Shown piece after piece: positions 37,255 through 48,969 of a stretch of DNA of 64,000 nucleotides. How positions within the stretch are numbered: position 1 is the stretch's first letter; the number at the start of each line of letters is the position of its first letter. The stretch spans positions 10,181,501-10,245,500 of the forward strand of contig NC_089864.1 in assembly GCF_036373705.1 (NCBI RefSeq), in the 5' to 3' direction. This stretch comes from Amia ocellicauda. Lineage: Eukaryota; Chordata; Actinopteri; Amiiformes; Amiidae. Both the position numbers and the translations under genes were made by a program. Below the pieces are notes generated by a model. The model was given only the letters and a program-made list of their open reading frames with translations, made no database searches and was not told the origin of the DNA.

Positions 37255-38734
37255 CATGTCCATAACTATTTGGACAGTGACACAATTGTCACCATTTTGG
37301 CTCTGTATGCCACCACAATGGATTTGAAAGGAAACAATCAAGATGTGCTTTAAGTGTAGACTTTAATTAGAGGGTAGTTACATCCAAATTGGGTGAACAG
37401 TGTAGGAATTACACCCACTTGTATAGGTGGTCTCCCAATTTTAGGGGCTCAAAAGTATTTGGACAAACTGAGTTTCAATACTTGGTTGCAAATCCTTTGC
37501 AGTCAATGACTGCCTGAAGTCTGGAACCCATAGACATCAGCAGATGCTGGGTTTCTTCCCTGGTGATGCTCTGCCAGGCCTGCACTGTAGCTGTCTTTAG
37601 TTCCTGCTTGTTCTTGGGACGTTTTGCCTTCAGTTTTGCCTTAGAAATCAAAACAAACCAATCAGAGAGATCACACAAACATTAGGTGTGGCCAAATCAA
37701 CTGTTTGGTACATTCTTAAAAAGAAAGAATGCACTGGTGAGCTCAGGAACACCAAAAGGCCTGGAAGACCACGGAAAACAACTGTGGTGGATGACAGAAG
37801 AATTCTTTCCTTGATGAAGAAAAACCCCTTCACAACAGTTGGCCAGATCAAGAACACCCTCCAGGAGGTAGGCATATCTGTGTCAAAGTCAACAATCAAG
37901 AGAAGACTTCACCAGAGTAAATACAGAGGGTTTACCACAAGATGAAAACAATTGGTAAAGCCCCCAAAACAGGAAGACCAGATTAGAGTTTGCCAAAAAA
38001 CATCTAAAGAACCCTTACAGTTCTGGAACAACATCCTATGGACAGATGAGACAAAGATCAACTTGTACCAGAATGATGGGAAGAGAAGAGTCTGGAGAAG
38101 GGAAGGAACTGCTCATGATCCAAAGCATACCACCTCATCTGTGAAGCATGTTATGGCATGGGCATGTATGGGTGCCCAGGGAACTGGTTCCCTTGTATTT
38201 ATTGATGTGACTGCTGACAAAAGCAGCAGGATGAATTCTGAAGTGTTTAGGGCTGTATTATCTGCTCAGATTCAGCCAAATGCTTCAAAACTCACTGGAC
38301 AGCGCATCGCATCAAAGTGCAGATGGACAATGACCTGAAGCATATTGCGAAAGCAACCCTAGACTTTTTTAAGGTGAAGAAGTGGAATGTTCTGCAATGG
38401 CCAAGTCAATCACCTGACCTGAATCCAATTGAGCATCATTTCACTTGCTGAAGGCAAAACTGAAGACAAAACGCCCCAAGAACAAGCAGGAACTAAAGAC
38501 AGCTGCAGTGCAGGCCTGGCAGAGCATCACCAGGGAAGAAACCCAGCATCTGCTGATGTCTATGGGTTCCAGACTTCAGGCAGTCATTGACTGCAAAGGA
38601 TTTGCAACCAAGTATTGAAACTCACAATTTAATTAATGATTACATTATTGTTTCCTTTCAAATCCATTGTGGTGGCGTACAGAGCCAAAATGATGACAAT
38701 TTTATTACTGTCCAAATATTTATGGACCTAACTG
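37255..38734 (+). mobile_element. Tc1-like transposon with duplicated, inverted 3' end (fold-back form)
   Basis: TA-flanked element of about 1.48 kb. Terminal repeats pair CATGTCCATAACTATTTGGA with the inverse of TCCAAATATTTATGGACCTA, extending some 80 bp to the CCACCACAATGG block. Inside, 37,475-37,650 is the inverse of the transposase C-terminal coding region at 38,455-38,630. The left end is therefore a copy of the right end, and the normal 5' leader and N-terminus have been replaced. Confidence 0.85.
37646..38625 (+). pseudogene. Broken Tc1-like transposase
   Basis: Recognisable parts in order: helix-turn-helix residues (IREITQTLGVAKSTVWYILK), a GRPRKT hook (in KRPGRPRKTTV), then DDE-domain parts NNILWTDETKINLY and SPDLNPIEH, and a C-terminus ending in CKGFATKY-like sequence. 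Lesions: the N-terminus is missing, an in-frame TGA lies at 37943-37945, the glycine-rich segment after SSVKH is lost, and frameshifts occur after 38,300 and near 38,445. The protein would have cut and pasted the element at TA sites; it is now inactive. Confidence 0.85.
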
Positions 38735-41700
38735 TATATCCCTTTAGTTTAAGATGGGATTCTTCTGGAGATTGAAAGGCTTTTGAAAGTTAAATAAATG
38801 GAATAACTTGGTTAACAAAGATATCACGATATGCTCATGGTTTTCCTGCATGTAAATAAAGTACAAATAATGTTTATTATGTTTACTTTTGAGAGTAACA
38901 AAGAACTAGTGACACACTGAAACAGAGCTGATTTTAACTGCTGTAATGGTTAATACAAAGAAGACTAAGTCTTCATACAAAACAGGCCAAAAGTATACAT
39001 TTTCTTCTCTCTTCTGTTATAGTGATTAGGATTAGCCTTGATGCTGAAAACACTTCCTTCGATATTAAGGTGTTTTTGTATTATTCAATATACTGTGCAC
39101 ATGCATCTCTTGTTTGCTTAATGAAATACTTGCTACTTGTAGAGGCTGACAAACTAAGCTGTTAAATATAGTTGTATATAATATAATGGAGGTATAACTT
39201 AATATAGCCGTCAAACGATGCCATCATTTTGAGGACCATGCTATTCCTTTCTAAAACATAATAGATTGATATGCTAATATGTCAAGTGTCATGTTTTTGT
39301 GTTTGATGAGGCACTTATCCAGCAGTTACAGTTAATTCTCATTTCAAACTACAGTCAGTTGAGACAAATGCTCCGATACAGACCGTGCATATAAATTGCC
39401 TTTACAAAACTAGTTGAACATCTGTTGTGTTCTGTCTTCTTAATTAAAATATTAATGTATTCAGTTTTCTTCCCCACATTGCTTGAGTTTTACTTCACTA
39501 AATATAGGTAACTACTTACAGCGTTGATTAGCTGATTTGTAGACAGGTGTTTAATTGCATCTTCAATTTAAATGCAGACTGCATTTGTATTAAAAAAACG
39601 TTCGGCTAGCTGGAACACCTGTTTTCATTAGTCAAGAACCTGATTAAGTGATACTTTCCATACATGAAAGCATAAAAAGCATACAAAAAATATAGGTTTT
39701 AGTACTACAGATGTTTTCATATAATTTATCAATCAACCGAAAAGATAATCCTGGATTTAAATTATCCTTAAGCAGTTCTGAATGAGAAGTATACATTGTG
39801 GGTATGCATTTTCAAGAGTTTAATTGAGCTTATCTTAATGTGAATGTGTTTGATTGATTATATTACATACATTTTTTATATAAATGTAAAACTCGGTGTA
39901 AGAAGAAGGCAAGAAAAGAAACCACATAGAAGGGTGATGTTAACCGGTTTAATTTCAGAGAATCTTTATGCCCATGCGTAGAAGAATAAAATACTCCCTT
40001 GAAGTCATAAACATTTTATTTAAGAACATCAAAATATAATACATTGGAGGTAAATGGTTTACCCTTTGTCTTGAAAGTGAATCTTAAACAGGCTATAATG
40101 ACAGCAAAATCATGCCACAATTATTGAGTTTAACAACCTAATTCCCTGTCTAGAGATTCAGTGATAGATTTTGATTATATTTTTATACAAGGATAATGAA
40201 ACAAAAGAAAAGCACTTTGTTTTTATTAATATACACCAATGTGGGGGATTATTATATCAATGGCACTTGTTCACATATTATGGATATTGGTATATACAGC
40301 TACATAAAGATTGATACATTTACCAAATGGTGTTAATAGATAATCAGGAATCTCTGGAAACTCCATTCAGAAAAAAAAAAAACTACTGCTACACTATCGT
40401 TTCCTCCAAATCTGGATGTTATTGTGTTAAAATGAAAGATTAAACATATAATATTGTCTCGCTTGTGAGAATTGAGATATTGCCACGGGGGAAAGGTTAA
40501 CAGCAATGTGTAACATTTTCTTATATAACAATATTGTCTTTTCGGTTTCAATAATGTAGAAATGTTATTTAAAAAGTTATGTAATGTATATATGAAAGAT
40601 AAACTAATAAACGTATCAATGCCACAGTTAGAGACAACTTGACACTTATGATAGATTGCTGCAGTTACCCCTTTTTGCTTGGATATTTTACTTGTTAAAG
40701 GCATTTGATTTCACATACCTTTAGCATTAGTGACATTTGTTTCTGTTTGCCTTATGGTGAAATTTGACCATGCCTTTGATTGATTGATTAAGATTTGATT
40801 TGAAACTACAATTGAGTATAAGCAAGTAATAATGTGAATTTAATAGACAAGAAAATTACAAGGATTGAAAAATGTGTTGATGATCCTGTCTTTAGGTAGG
40901 TTAAACAAATCAATGATGAATCACCCTTGAAATAACTATGGATTTGGTAAGCAGTGAAAGTAAAGCCAGAGCTGTAAATATTCTGACCTCCCCTGTGTGC
41001 CGCAAAACAAACAAATTATGTTTACATTTATTCTGCAACCATAACAAAGCAGTCTCAAAGAAAGAATACATTATGTATTTCCTCAAACACTTTGGTTACA
41101 TTTAAAATGGCAGCTGAAAAGGGATAAAATGTTCGGTAATATTTAATTTGACAGCTTTAACATTTAATAACAGGTAAAAGTGCATATTTAGCGCTTCATT
41201 GTTTTTTGTTGAGGTAATCATTATACATTCATGTAATAACAAATATAGACATCAATAACAACAATATTAATAATTTCAAGGATGTATATATTATAGTTGC
41301 GTGATGTTCAATGTCTGGTTTACCTTCCAAAGACAGGATTGAATTCACTCATACATCTGGTGCTCTTAAACTGAATCATTATTAAGAGGTGACCCTCTAA
41401 CCTGGTATATGTTATCAGTGGCTTCCTTATTAAACACCCACACAGCGCATCCATTAATCAGATTTACCATTGTGTTTAACCGCTCTCTCATTCCTTCCCT
41501 GTTATTCATCTGGTATTGGAATACTTTTTTTCCCCTCCTTTTGTTGTTTCTAATATATATTTGACACCCACCTCATGACTCCATTTAACTATTTTTGTTT
41601 CAGGATGATATGGATCTGATATGGCAAAACCTTTTTCACAGGGTCACAATTCTACTTTATTAGGTCAACAGCCCGGTCGCACACACCTAATGAACCACAA

Positions 41701-42182
41701 TAGTATGGCTGTCAATCTAAAATAACCATAGTTTCATAGGATTATGAATATATGTATGAGATCAGAATACTGTATTGGATCTTATTATGGCTCTTAATAA
41801 TTCTAGATTTAATATTTGATGACTTCATTTCATTGCCTATATATACAAGGTGACTCAGAAACCTGGCCTTTACTGGTATATAGTCACAATTCTAGCAGGC
41901 TTTACTCTTGAGCTGTTGAGATTAATCCAACTAAAGGGCAGTTATGGGAATGAATTAATCATTCATAAATTCACCACGCAGTAGAGGAGAGGAGCTTCTG
42001 TTGTACTATAATTATTGTGCAGCCACAGAGAATATTTTATTTTATATATTGTAAATGTATTCTTGAACACTGTCTAACATGTAGCAAGGCGAAAAGCACC
42101 AATACATGTTTAGGAATGCAGAACAGAAATTAAGAAGGACTGATAACTATGGGCATCCTATAAACTAGTGAAAACATACCTA
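38735..42182. other. Gene-free stretch between two Tc1-like elements
   Basis: AT-rich sequence with no recognisable gene, RNA gene or complete repeat. The ORFs present are short and unsupported. Confidence 0.5.
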
Positions 42183-42389
42183 CAATGAGGGAAAAAAGTA
42201 TTTGATCCCCTGCTGATTTTGTACGTTTGCCCACTGACAAAGAAATGATCAGTCTATAATTTTAATGGTAGGTGTATTTTAACAGTGAGAGACAGAATAA
42301 CAACAAAAAAATCCAGAAAAACACATATCAAAAAAGTTATAAATTGATTTGCATGTTAATGAGGGAAATAAGTATTTGACCCCTTCGAC

Positions 42390-43403
42390 TTAGTACTTGG
42401 TGGCAAAACCCTTGCTGGCAATCACAGAGGTCAGACGTTTCTTGTAGTTGGCCACCAGGTTTGCACACATCTCAGGAGGGATTTTGTCCCACTCCTCTTT
42501 GCAGATCCTCTCCAAGTCATTAAGGTTTCGAGGCTGACGTTTGGCAACTCGAACCTTCAGCTCCCTCCACAGATTTTCTATGAGATTAAGGTCTGGAGAC
42601 TGGTTAGGCCACTCCAGGACCTTAATGTGCTTCTTCTTGAGCCACTCCTTTGTTGCCTTGGCTGTGTGTTTTGGGTCATTGTCATGCTGGAATACCCATC
42701 CACAACCCATTTTCAATGCCCTGGCTGAGGGAAGGAGGTTCTCACCCAAGATTTAATGGTACATGGCCCCGTCCATCGTCCCTTTGATACGGTGCAGTTG
42801 TCCTGTCCCCTTAGCAGAAAAACACCCCCAAAGCATAATGTTTCCACCTCCATGTTTGACGGTGGGGATGGTGTTCTTGGGGTCATTCCCCCTCCTCCAA
42901 ACACGGCGAGTTGAGTTGATGCCAAAGAGCTCGATTTTGGTCTCATCTGACCACAACACTTTCACCCAGTTCTCCTCTGAATCATTCAGATGTTCATTGG
43001 CAAACTTCAGACGGGCCTGTACATGTGCTTTCTTGAGCAGGGGGACCTTGCGGGTGCTGCAGGATTTCAGTCCTTCACGGCGTAGTGTGTTACCAACTGT
43101 TTTCTTGGTGACTATGGTCCCAGCTGCCTTGAGATCATTAACAAGATCCTCCCGTGTAGTTCTGGGCTGATTCCTCACCGTTCTCAAGATCATTGAAACT
43201 CCACGAGGTGAGATCTTGCATGGAGCCCCAGACCGAGCGAGACTGACAGTTATTTTGTGTTTCTTCCATTTGCGAATAATCGCACCAACTGTTGTCACCT
43301 TCTCACCAAGCTGCTTGGCGATGGTCTTGTAGCCCATTCCAGCCTTGTGTAGGTCTACAATCTTGTCCCTGACATCCTTGGACAACTCTTTGGTCTTGGC
43401 CAT
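42390..43403 (-). pseudogene. Tc1-like transposase with a single nonsense codon
   Basis: From the ATG at 43401-43403 ([20 protein letters not shown]) to the stop at 42390 the frame is open for 337 residues, apart from one TAA at 42750-42752. Domains: paired-type DNA-binding region with two helix-turn-helix units, the linker [11 protein letters not shown] in place of a GRPR hook, then the catalytic triad in [20 protein letters not shown] and [11 protein letters not shown] (DD34E), and a C-terminus CKGFATKY-like (ASKGFATKY). The single stop implies fairly recent inactivation. Confidence 0.9.
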
Positions 43404-43445
43404 GGTGGAGAGTTTGGAATCTGATTGATTGATTGCTTCTGTGGA

Positions 43446-43542
43446 CAGGTGTCTTTTATACAGGTAACGAGCTGATATTAGGAGCACTCCCTTTAAGAGA
43501 GTGCTCCTAATCTCAGCTCGTTACCTGTATAAAAGACACCTG
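43446..43542. repeat. 44-bp internal palindrome upstream of the transposase start
   Basis: The left arm 43446-43489 and right arm 43499-43542 are inverse complements at 43 of 44 positions, with a 9-bp loop. It sits in the element's 5' leader, 43 bp before the transposase ATG. Confidence 0.9.
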
Positions 43543-43808
43543 GGAGCCAGAAATCTTGCTGATTGATAGGGGATCAAATACTTATTTCAAACATTAACAT
43601 GCAAATCAATTTATAACTTTTTTGAAATGCGTTTTTCTGGATTTTTTTGTTGTTATTCTGTCTCTCACTGTTAAAATACACCTACCATTAAAATTATAGA
43701 CTGACCATTTCTTTGTCAGTGGGCAAATGTACAAAATCAGCAGGGGATCAAATACTTTTTTCCCTCACTGTAGTTACTTGATTGACCTGAGACAGAATGA
43801 ATATGATG

Positions 43809-43811
<3 letters not shown>

Positions 43812-43858
<47 letters not shown>

Positions 43859-43884
43859 GATATATATACATATATATGTATATG

Positions 43885-43930
<46 letters not shown>

Positions 43931-43936
43931 TATGTA
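43812..43936. repeat. (TA)n microsatellite, left part, split by a transposon
   Basis: TA units with scattered G/C variants run directly into the left tip of the Tc1-like element at 43937. The tract resumes at its right tip. Confidence 0.9.
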
Positions 43937-45157
43937 CACTCACCTAAAGGATTATTAGGAACACCTGTTCAATTTCTCATTAATGCAATTATCTAACCAA
44001 CCAATCACATGGCAGATGCTTCAATGCATTTAGGGGTGTGGTCCTGGTCAAGACAATCTCCTGAACTCCAAACTGAATGTCTGAATGGGAAAGAAAGGTG
44101 ATTTAAGCAATTTTGAGCGTGGCATGGTTGTTGGTGCCAGACGGGCCGGTCTGAGTATTTCACAATCTGCTCAGTTACTGGGATTTTCACGCACAACCAT
44201 TTCTAGGGTTTACAAAGAATGGTGTGAAAAGGGAAAAACATCCAGTATGCGGCAGTCCTGTGGGCGAAAATGCCTTGTTGATGCTAGAGGTCAGAGGAGA
44301 ATGGGCCGACTGATTCAAGCTGATAGAAGAGCAACTTTGACTGAAATAACCACTCGTTACAACCGAGGTATGCAGCAAAGCATTTGTGAAGCCACAACAC
44401 GTACAACCTTGAGGCGGATGGGCTACAACAGCAGAAGACCCCACCAGGTACCACTCATCTCCACTACAAATAGGAAAAAGAGGCTACAATTTGCACAAGC
44501 TCACCAAAATTGGACAGTTGAAGACTGGAAAAATGTTGCCTGGTCTGATGAGTCTCGATTTCTGTTGAGACATTCAGATGGTAGAGTCAGAATTTGGCGT
44601 TAACAGAATGAGAACATGGATCCATCATGCCTTGTTACCACTGTGCAGGCTGGTGGTGGTGGTGTAATGGTGTGGGGGATGTTTTCTTGGCACACTTTAG
44701 GCCCCTTAGTGCCAATTGGGTATCGTTTAAATGCCACGGCCTACCTGAGCATTGTTTCTGACCATGTCCATCCCTTTATGACCACCATGTACCCATCCTC
44801 TGATGGCTAGTTCCAGCAGGATAATGCACCATGTCACAAAGGTCCAATCATTTCAAATTGGTTTCTTGAACATGACAATGAGTTCACTGTACTAAACTGG
44901 CCCCCACAGTCACCAGATCTCAACCCAATAGAGCATCTTTGGGATGTGGTGGAACGGGAACTTCGTGCCCTGGATGTGCATCCCACAAATCTCCATCAAC
45001 TGCAAGATGCTATCCTATCAATATGGGCCAACATTTCTAAAGAATGCTTTCAGCACCTTGTTGAATCAATGCCACGTAGAATTAAGGCAGTTCTGAAGGC
45101 GAAAGGGGGTCAAACACAGTATTAGTATGGTGTTCCTAATAATCCTTTAGGTGAGTG
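43937..45157 (+). mobile_element. Tc1-like transposon, copy 1 (full length)
   Basis: 1,221 bp between TA dinucleotides, with 29-bp perfect terminal inverted repeats starting CACTCACCTAAAGGATTATT. It is inserted inside a TA-rich microsatellite. A second copy of the same family lies inverted at 59,614-60,779. Confidence 0.93.
44085..45125 (+). pseudogene. Tc1-like transposase, copy 1, two nonsense codons
   Basis: 347 codons in one continuous frame from MGKKGDLSNFERGMVVGARR to GGQTQY, interrupted only by TAA at 44601-44603 and TAG at 44808-44810. It has an N-terminal homeodomain-like HTH (LSISQSAQLLGFSRTTISRV), a DNA-binding second HTH, and DDE residues in [20 protein letters not shown] and [12 protein letters not shown] (DD34E). 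At both stop positions, copy 2 has sense codons (AAA and TAC), so these are point mutations. Confidence 0.92.
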
Positions 45158-45272
45158 TATATGTATATATATATATACATATATATGTATATGTGTATAT
45201 ATATGTATATATATATACATATATATTTATATATATTTATATATTTATATATATTTATATATTTATATATAT
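45158..45272. repeat. (TA)n microsatellite, right part
   Basis: TATATG/TATATTTA units between the right tip of the copy 1 transposon and the truncated left side of the next remnant. Confidence 0.9.
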
Positions 45273-45990
45273 GGCGACTTTACAAGGGCCAAATTGTGAT
45301 GGCTAGACGACTGGGTCAGAGCATCTCCAAAACTGCAGGTCTTGTGGAGTGTTCCCGGTCTGCAGTGGTCAGTACCTATCAAAAGAAGGAAAAGCGGTGA
45401 ACCGGCGACAGGGTCATGGGCGGCCAAGGCTCATTGATGCACGTGGGGAGCGAAAGCTGGCCCGTGTGGTCCGATCCAACAGACGAGCTACTGTAGCTCA
45501 AATTGCTGAAAAAGTGAATGCTGGTTCTGATAGAAAGGTGTCAGAACACACAGTGCATCACAGTTTGTTGCGTATGGGGCTGCGTGGCCGCAGACCAGTC
45601 AGGGTGCCCATGCTGACCCCTGTCCACTGCCGAAAGCGCCTACAATGGGCACATGAGCATCAGAATTGGACCACGAAGCAATGGAAGAAGGTGGCCTGGT
45701 CTGATGAATCACGAGTTCAAGGTGTTGACTTGGCCTGCAAATTCCCCAGATCTCAATCCAATCGAGCATCTGTGGGATGTGATGGACAAACAAGTCCGAT
45801 CCATGGAGGCCCCACCTCGCAACTTACAGGACTTAAAGGATCTGCTGCTAATGTCTTGGTGCCAGATACCACAGCACACCTTCAGAGGTCTAGTGGAGTC
45901 CATGCCTCGACGGGTCAGGGCTGTTTTGGTGGCAAAAGGGGGACCAACACAATATTAGGCAGGTGGTCATAATGTTATGGCTGATCGGTG
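45273..45990 (+). mobile_element. Truncated Tc1-like remnant of a third family
   Basis: The right terminal repeat is present (...CATAATGTTATGGCTGATCG, then TA), but the left repeat and leader are missing and the sequence starts directly against the TA microsatellite. Coding similarity begins at [20 protein letters not shown]. Confidence 0.8.
45299..45957 (+). pseudogene. Broken Tc1-like transposase (third family)
   Basis: HTH region, then a frameshift near 45,385, then NRRQGHGRPRLIDARGERKL (GRPR hook) through KKVAWSDES (first catalytic Asp). An internal deletion at about 45,712 removes the region with the second Asp, and reading continues in another frame with [20 protein letters not shown] to GGPTQY. 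It cannot be active. Confidence 0.85.
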
Positions 45991-47435
45991 TATATATATA
46001 TCTTTTAAAAATAATTTATCAGCGAATTTATCTAAATCATACGGAGGTAGGAAGTGTGCCTTACAAATTCTTTCATGTGATCATTTATGTGTTGTGTATT
46101 TTATGTGGACTGCAAATTTTAGCATGGTCTAAGGGGTTTGTCGACATATTCCAGAAGAAAAGGTTGCTTATATATCCACTATTGATGCCTTGAAATTGAA
46201 TTCTGAGCATTCCTGTTGTCTACGAAAATAATCTTCTGTGTCAGAGAAACTGAGCAGAATTTGCACACTGGTGAGAACAAGCACTTTCCCCCAGTGTCCT
46301 TCTCTTAATGCCTATAATAACGTACACTGTGCAGTCTGGAAACCTGCATTTCCACATGTGCTTGAGAAGTGAAGTAAATGGTCTGACCATTATCTGGTAA
46401 TTCGGGAACACAAATGCATGAGGGACCAAGATGTATCTTCTGTAACAATGCTTTAGTTTAAAAAAGATGTAAACCTAGAAGATACATGTGTTGGTTCTTC
46501 TCATCACTATACATAAAACCATACCTCTTAAATGGAATAGGTTAAGGGACTGGAGGCCATTATTTTGAAGTATTTTCTATTTCTTTCTGATGTAAGTGAT
46601 GTATGTTGAATTTGGCTGTGTGTATTAGGTCAGCATCCTGAGCAAACCCTTCAACAAAAAGCCAGCTTCCAGGGGACATTGTTTGATGCCATAGACATTA
46701 CTGATATTGCTTCTGTGTCTGTGTGTATCTGTACTACGACTGATTGTGTACTTGTGAAACTGTACAACTCATTTAATCATACCTATTTTCCAAAGACATT
46801 TGAAGCTAAACCAATACAACCTTACCTGAACTGTATTTTCTGTTTCTTTTCAAATTATGTTTTAAGTAAATTACAAATTCAAAATAGGCTTCTGTTTGCC
46901 AATTCATTCAGTATGCAATACTTATCTCTTAATTCAAATTAAGTCAATTAAGTCAATAATCCACAGAAATACCTTTGCTCAATGTAATATTTACCCGGAG
47001 AATTGCTCATTAGATGAAATGAGAAGCATGGAACGCTAGCCATAGGCAAACATATATAATATATTGGTTCTGTAGACTAACTAAATATCAGAAATTAGTT
47101 TAGTGTACTGAAATGTACAATGATAGATGTTTTACCGGTTGGCAGCAACAATTCTTGCACCCTGCTGAAGGGAAAATACAGCCCACATATGCAGCTGACA
47201 ATTACTACAGCTCAGCTCAAGGACTTACATTAAAAAATGATAACCACACAATTTCAGGACATACGTATCATTGTCGATTAATTATGTTTTGGTGCTGACT
47301 CCCCAAACAATGTTAGCAGAGATTTAAATCATTCAATAAATAAATAATCAAACACAACTCCATTATGTAGGCTGATATTTTGTTGATTGTATTAATTAAG
47401 TATGTATTTTCTGTTTCAATTTTCATCACCATTAC
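45991..47435. other. Gene-free stretch
   Basis: AT-rich sequence without recognisable genes. Short ORFs only. Confidence 0.5.
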
Positions 47436-48812
47436 CATCTGACCATATCGATCCACTGCTGGACGAAGGCTCCCCAAGATGTTTCCACTTGCTTTGATCT
47501 ACAGCTTCTCTTTTCCATGTCATGCCAGCGAAGTGTATGATTTCATCTTTCCATCTTTTATGTGGTCGTCTAGGTATTTTTTCATCTCTTGGGATCCATT
47601 CAATAGCTTCCTTTGTCCATCTTTGATCTGTACTTTTAATGTGTGTGGCCCATTGTCATTATAACATTTTCACTCTTTCAATGATGTCACACATTTTTAT
47701 TTGTTCTTGGATACATTCATTTTTTTTCTGTCTCTTCTTGTTATTCCAATCACACATCTTTCCATGAGTCTTTGTGTCCTCTGCAGTTTCTGTAACAATT
47801 TTAATTAAGTGACCTGGTTTCAGAGCCATAAGTGAGCACTGGTAATATGCATTGATCAAATACTTTTCTTTTCGGGCAAATGGGTAGATTTCCTTTCAAC
47901 GGTGTGCTGTTTCCTCCAAATGCACTCCATCCCATTTTCACTCTTCTTTTGATTTATTGCATAATATCTTAGATTTTCTTATATCAGCTTTCTTAGATTT
48001 ATCAAAGCTTTTAAACATGACTGGTTTTTCTCGGCTTCATTTTAAGTGCAGTTTTTTTGCTTGCATCTGAGAGTCTATTAAATTGAAGTCTTTAGGCGTT
48101 TTTGCAAAAATGAGAATATACAATAAATGACAATGACTAAGTTTTTAAAATCACATCCAAGGAATTCAACTTGATTCCTTTTTCTTCCCAGTCCAAAGTC
48201 TTGAACACTCATTGACGTACCCCATTGCAGATGTGATGTTTTCAGTGTTTTAGTGAGTCGGATTGTTGATGTAGCATTGTTGTAGACATATTTAATAAGA
48301 GTTATAATTTTCCTCAATGTTTTGATTCCTTAGAGCCCTGATAATAGAGTTTATATTGAATCAAATGCCTTCTCACACTCAACAAAGCCCGGGTGCAAAG
48401 AAGCTCATATTCTCTGCATCTTTCCAAAACTTGTTATACAATTTGAATATGATCCATCGTGTTTTATCCACTTCTGAATCCAGCTCACTCTCTTGGTTGG
48501 GCAAAGTCCAGAGTGTCTTGAAGGCGATGTGTTACTATCTTTGTAAATACTATGTATAAGTTGGGAAGCAGACTAATGGGCCTTTAGTTCTTCAGATCTT
48601 CTTTGCCTCCTTTCATGTAGAATGATGGTTGCGTTGCTCCACTTATCTGGTATTTCTTTAATCCTGACACACTTTTAAAAAAGTTTTGCAAGAATCTTCT
48701 CCATTTCTTTTCCCTCCTTTGTTGGATTTTCACTGTGATTCCAACATCTCCAGGTGCTTTTCCATTTTACAGCATATCCTACTGCTTCTAGAATATCTAG
48801 TAATTAATTGAG

Positions 48813-48843
<31 letters not shown>

Positions 48844-48960
48844 CTTCTTCTTCTTCTTCTTCTTTACTGCTGCTATCACTACTAAATAGGTTTTTGTAGC
48901 GCATTTAGTATTCTTAATTGTTCTGCCAGAATCATTTTTCAGGGCCATGCTTTGATTCTT
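47436..48960 (-). mobile_element. Non-LTR retrotransposon fragment (same family as in THAP5 intron 2)
   Basis: Its low-coordinate end is collinear with the fragment at 19,172-19,820 (shared 'GATCTACAGCTTCTCTTTTC'-type text, differing at scattered sites). Further on, minus-strand residues FVECEKAFDSI at about 48,360-48,395 match the reverse-transcriptase 'FIDYEKAFDS' motif. Frames are broken throughout. A CTT microsatellite interrupts it at 48,824-48,864. Confidence 0.75.
48824..48864. repeat. (CTT)n microsatellite
   Basis: About 13 CTT units inside the retrotransposon fragment. Confidence 0.95.
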
Positions 48961-48969
48961 TCCTATTTG

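Larger units (their letters stand above)
42183..43770 (-). mobile_element. Nearly full-length Tc1-like transposon with long terminal inverted repeats
   Basis: TA-flanked, 1,588 bp. Ends read CAATGAGGGAAAAAAGTATT on the left and its inverse on the right (CAGTGAGGG...). The inverted repeats run about 180 bp with internal copies of the GTATTTGA(T/C)CCC motif, the IR/DR arrangement seen in Sleeping Beauty-type elements. The transposase is on the minus strand. Confidence 0.9.
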
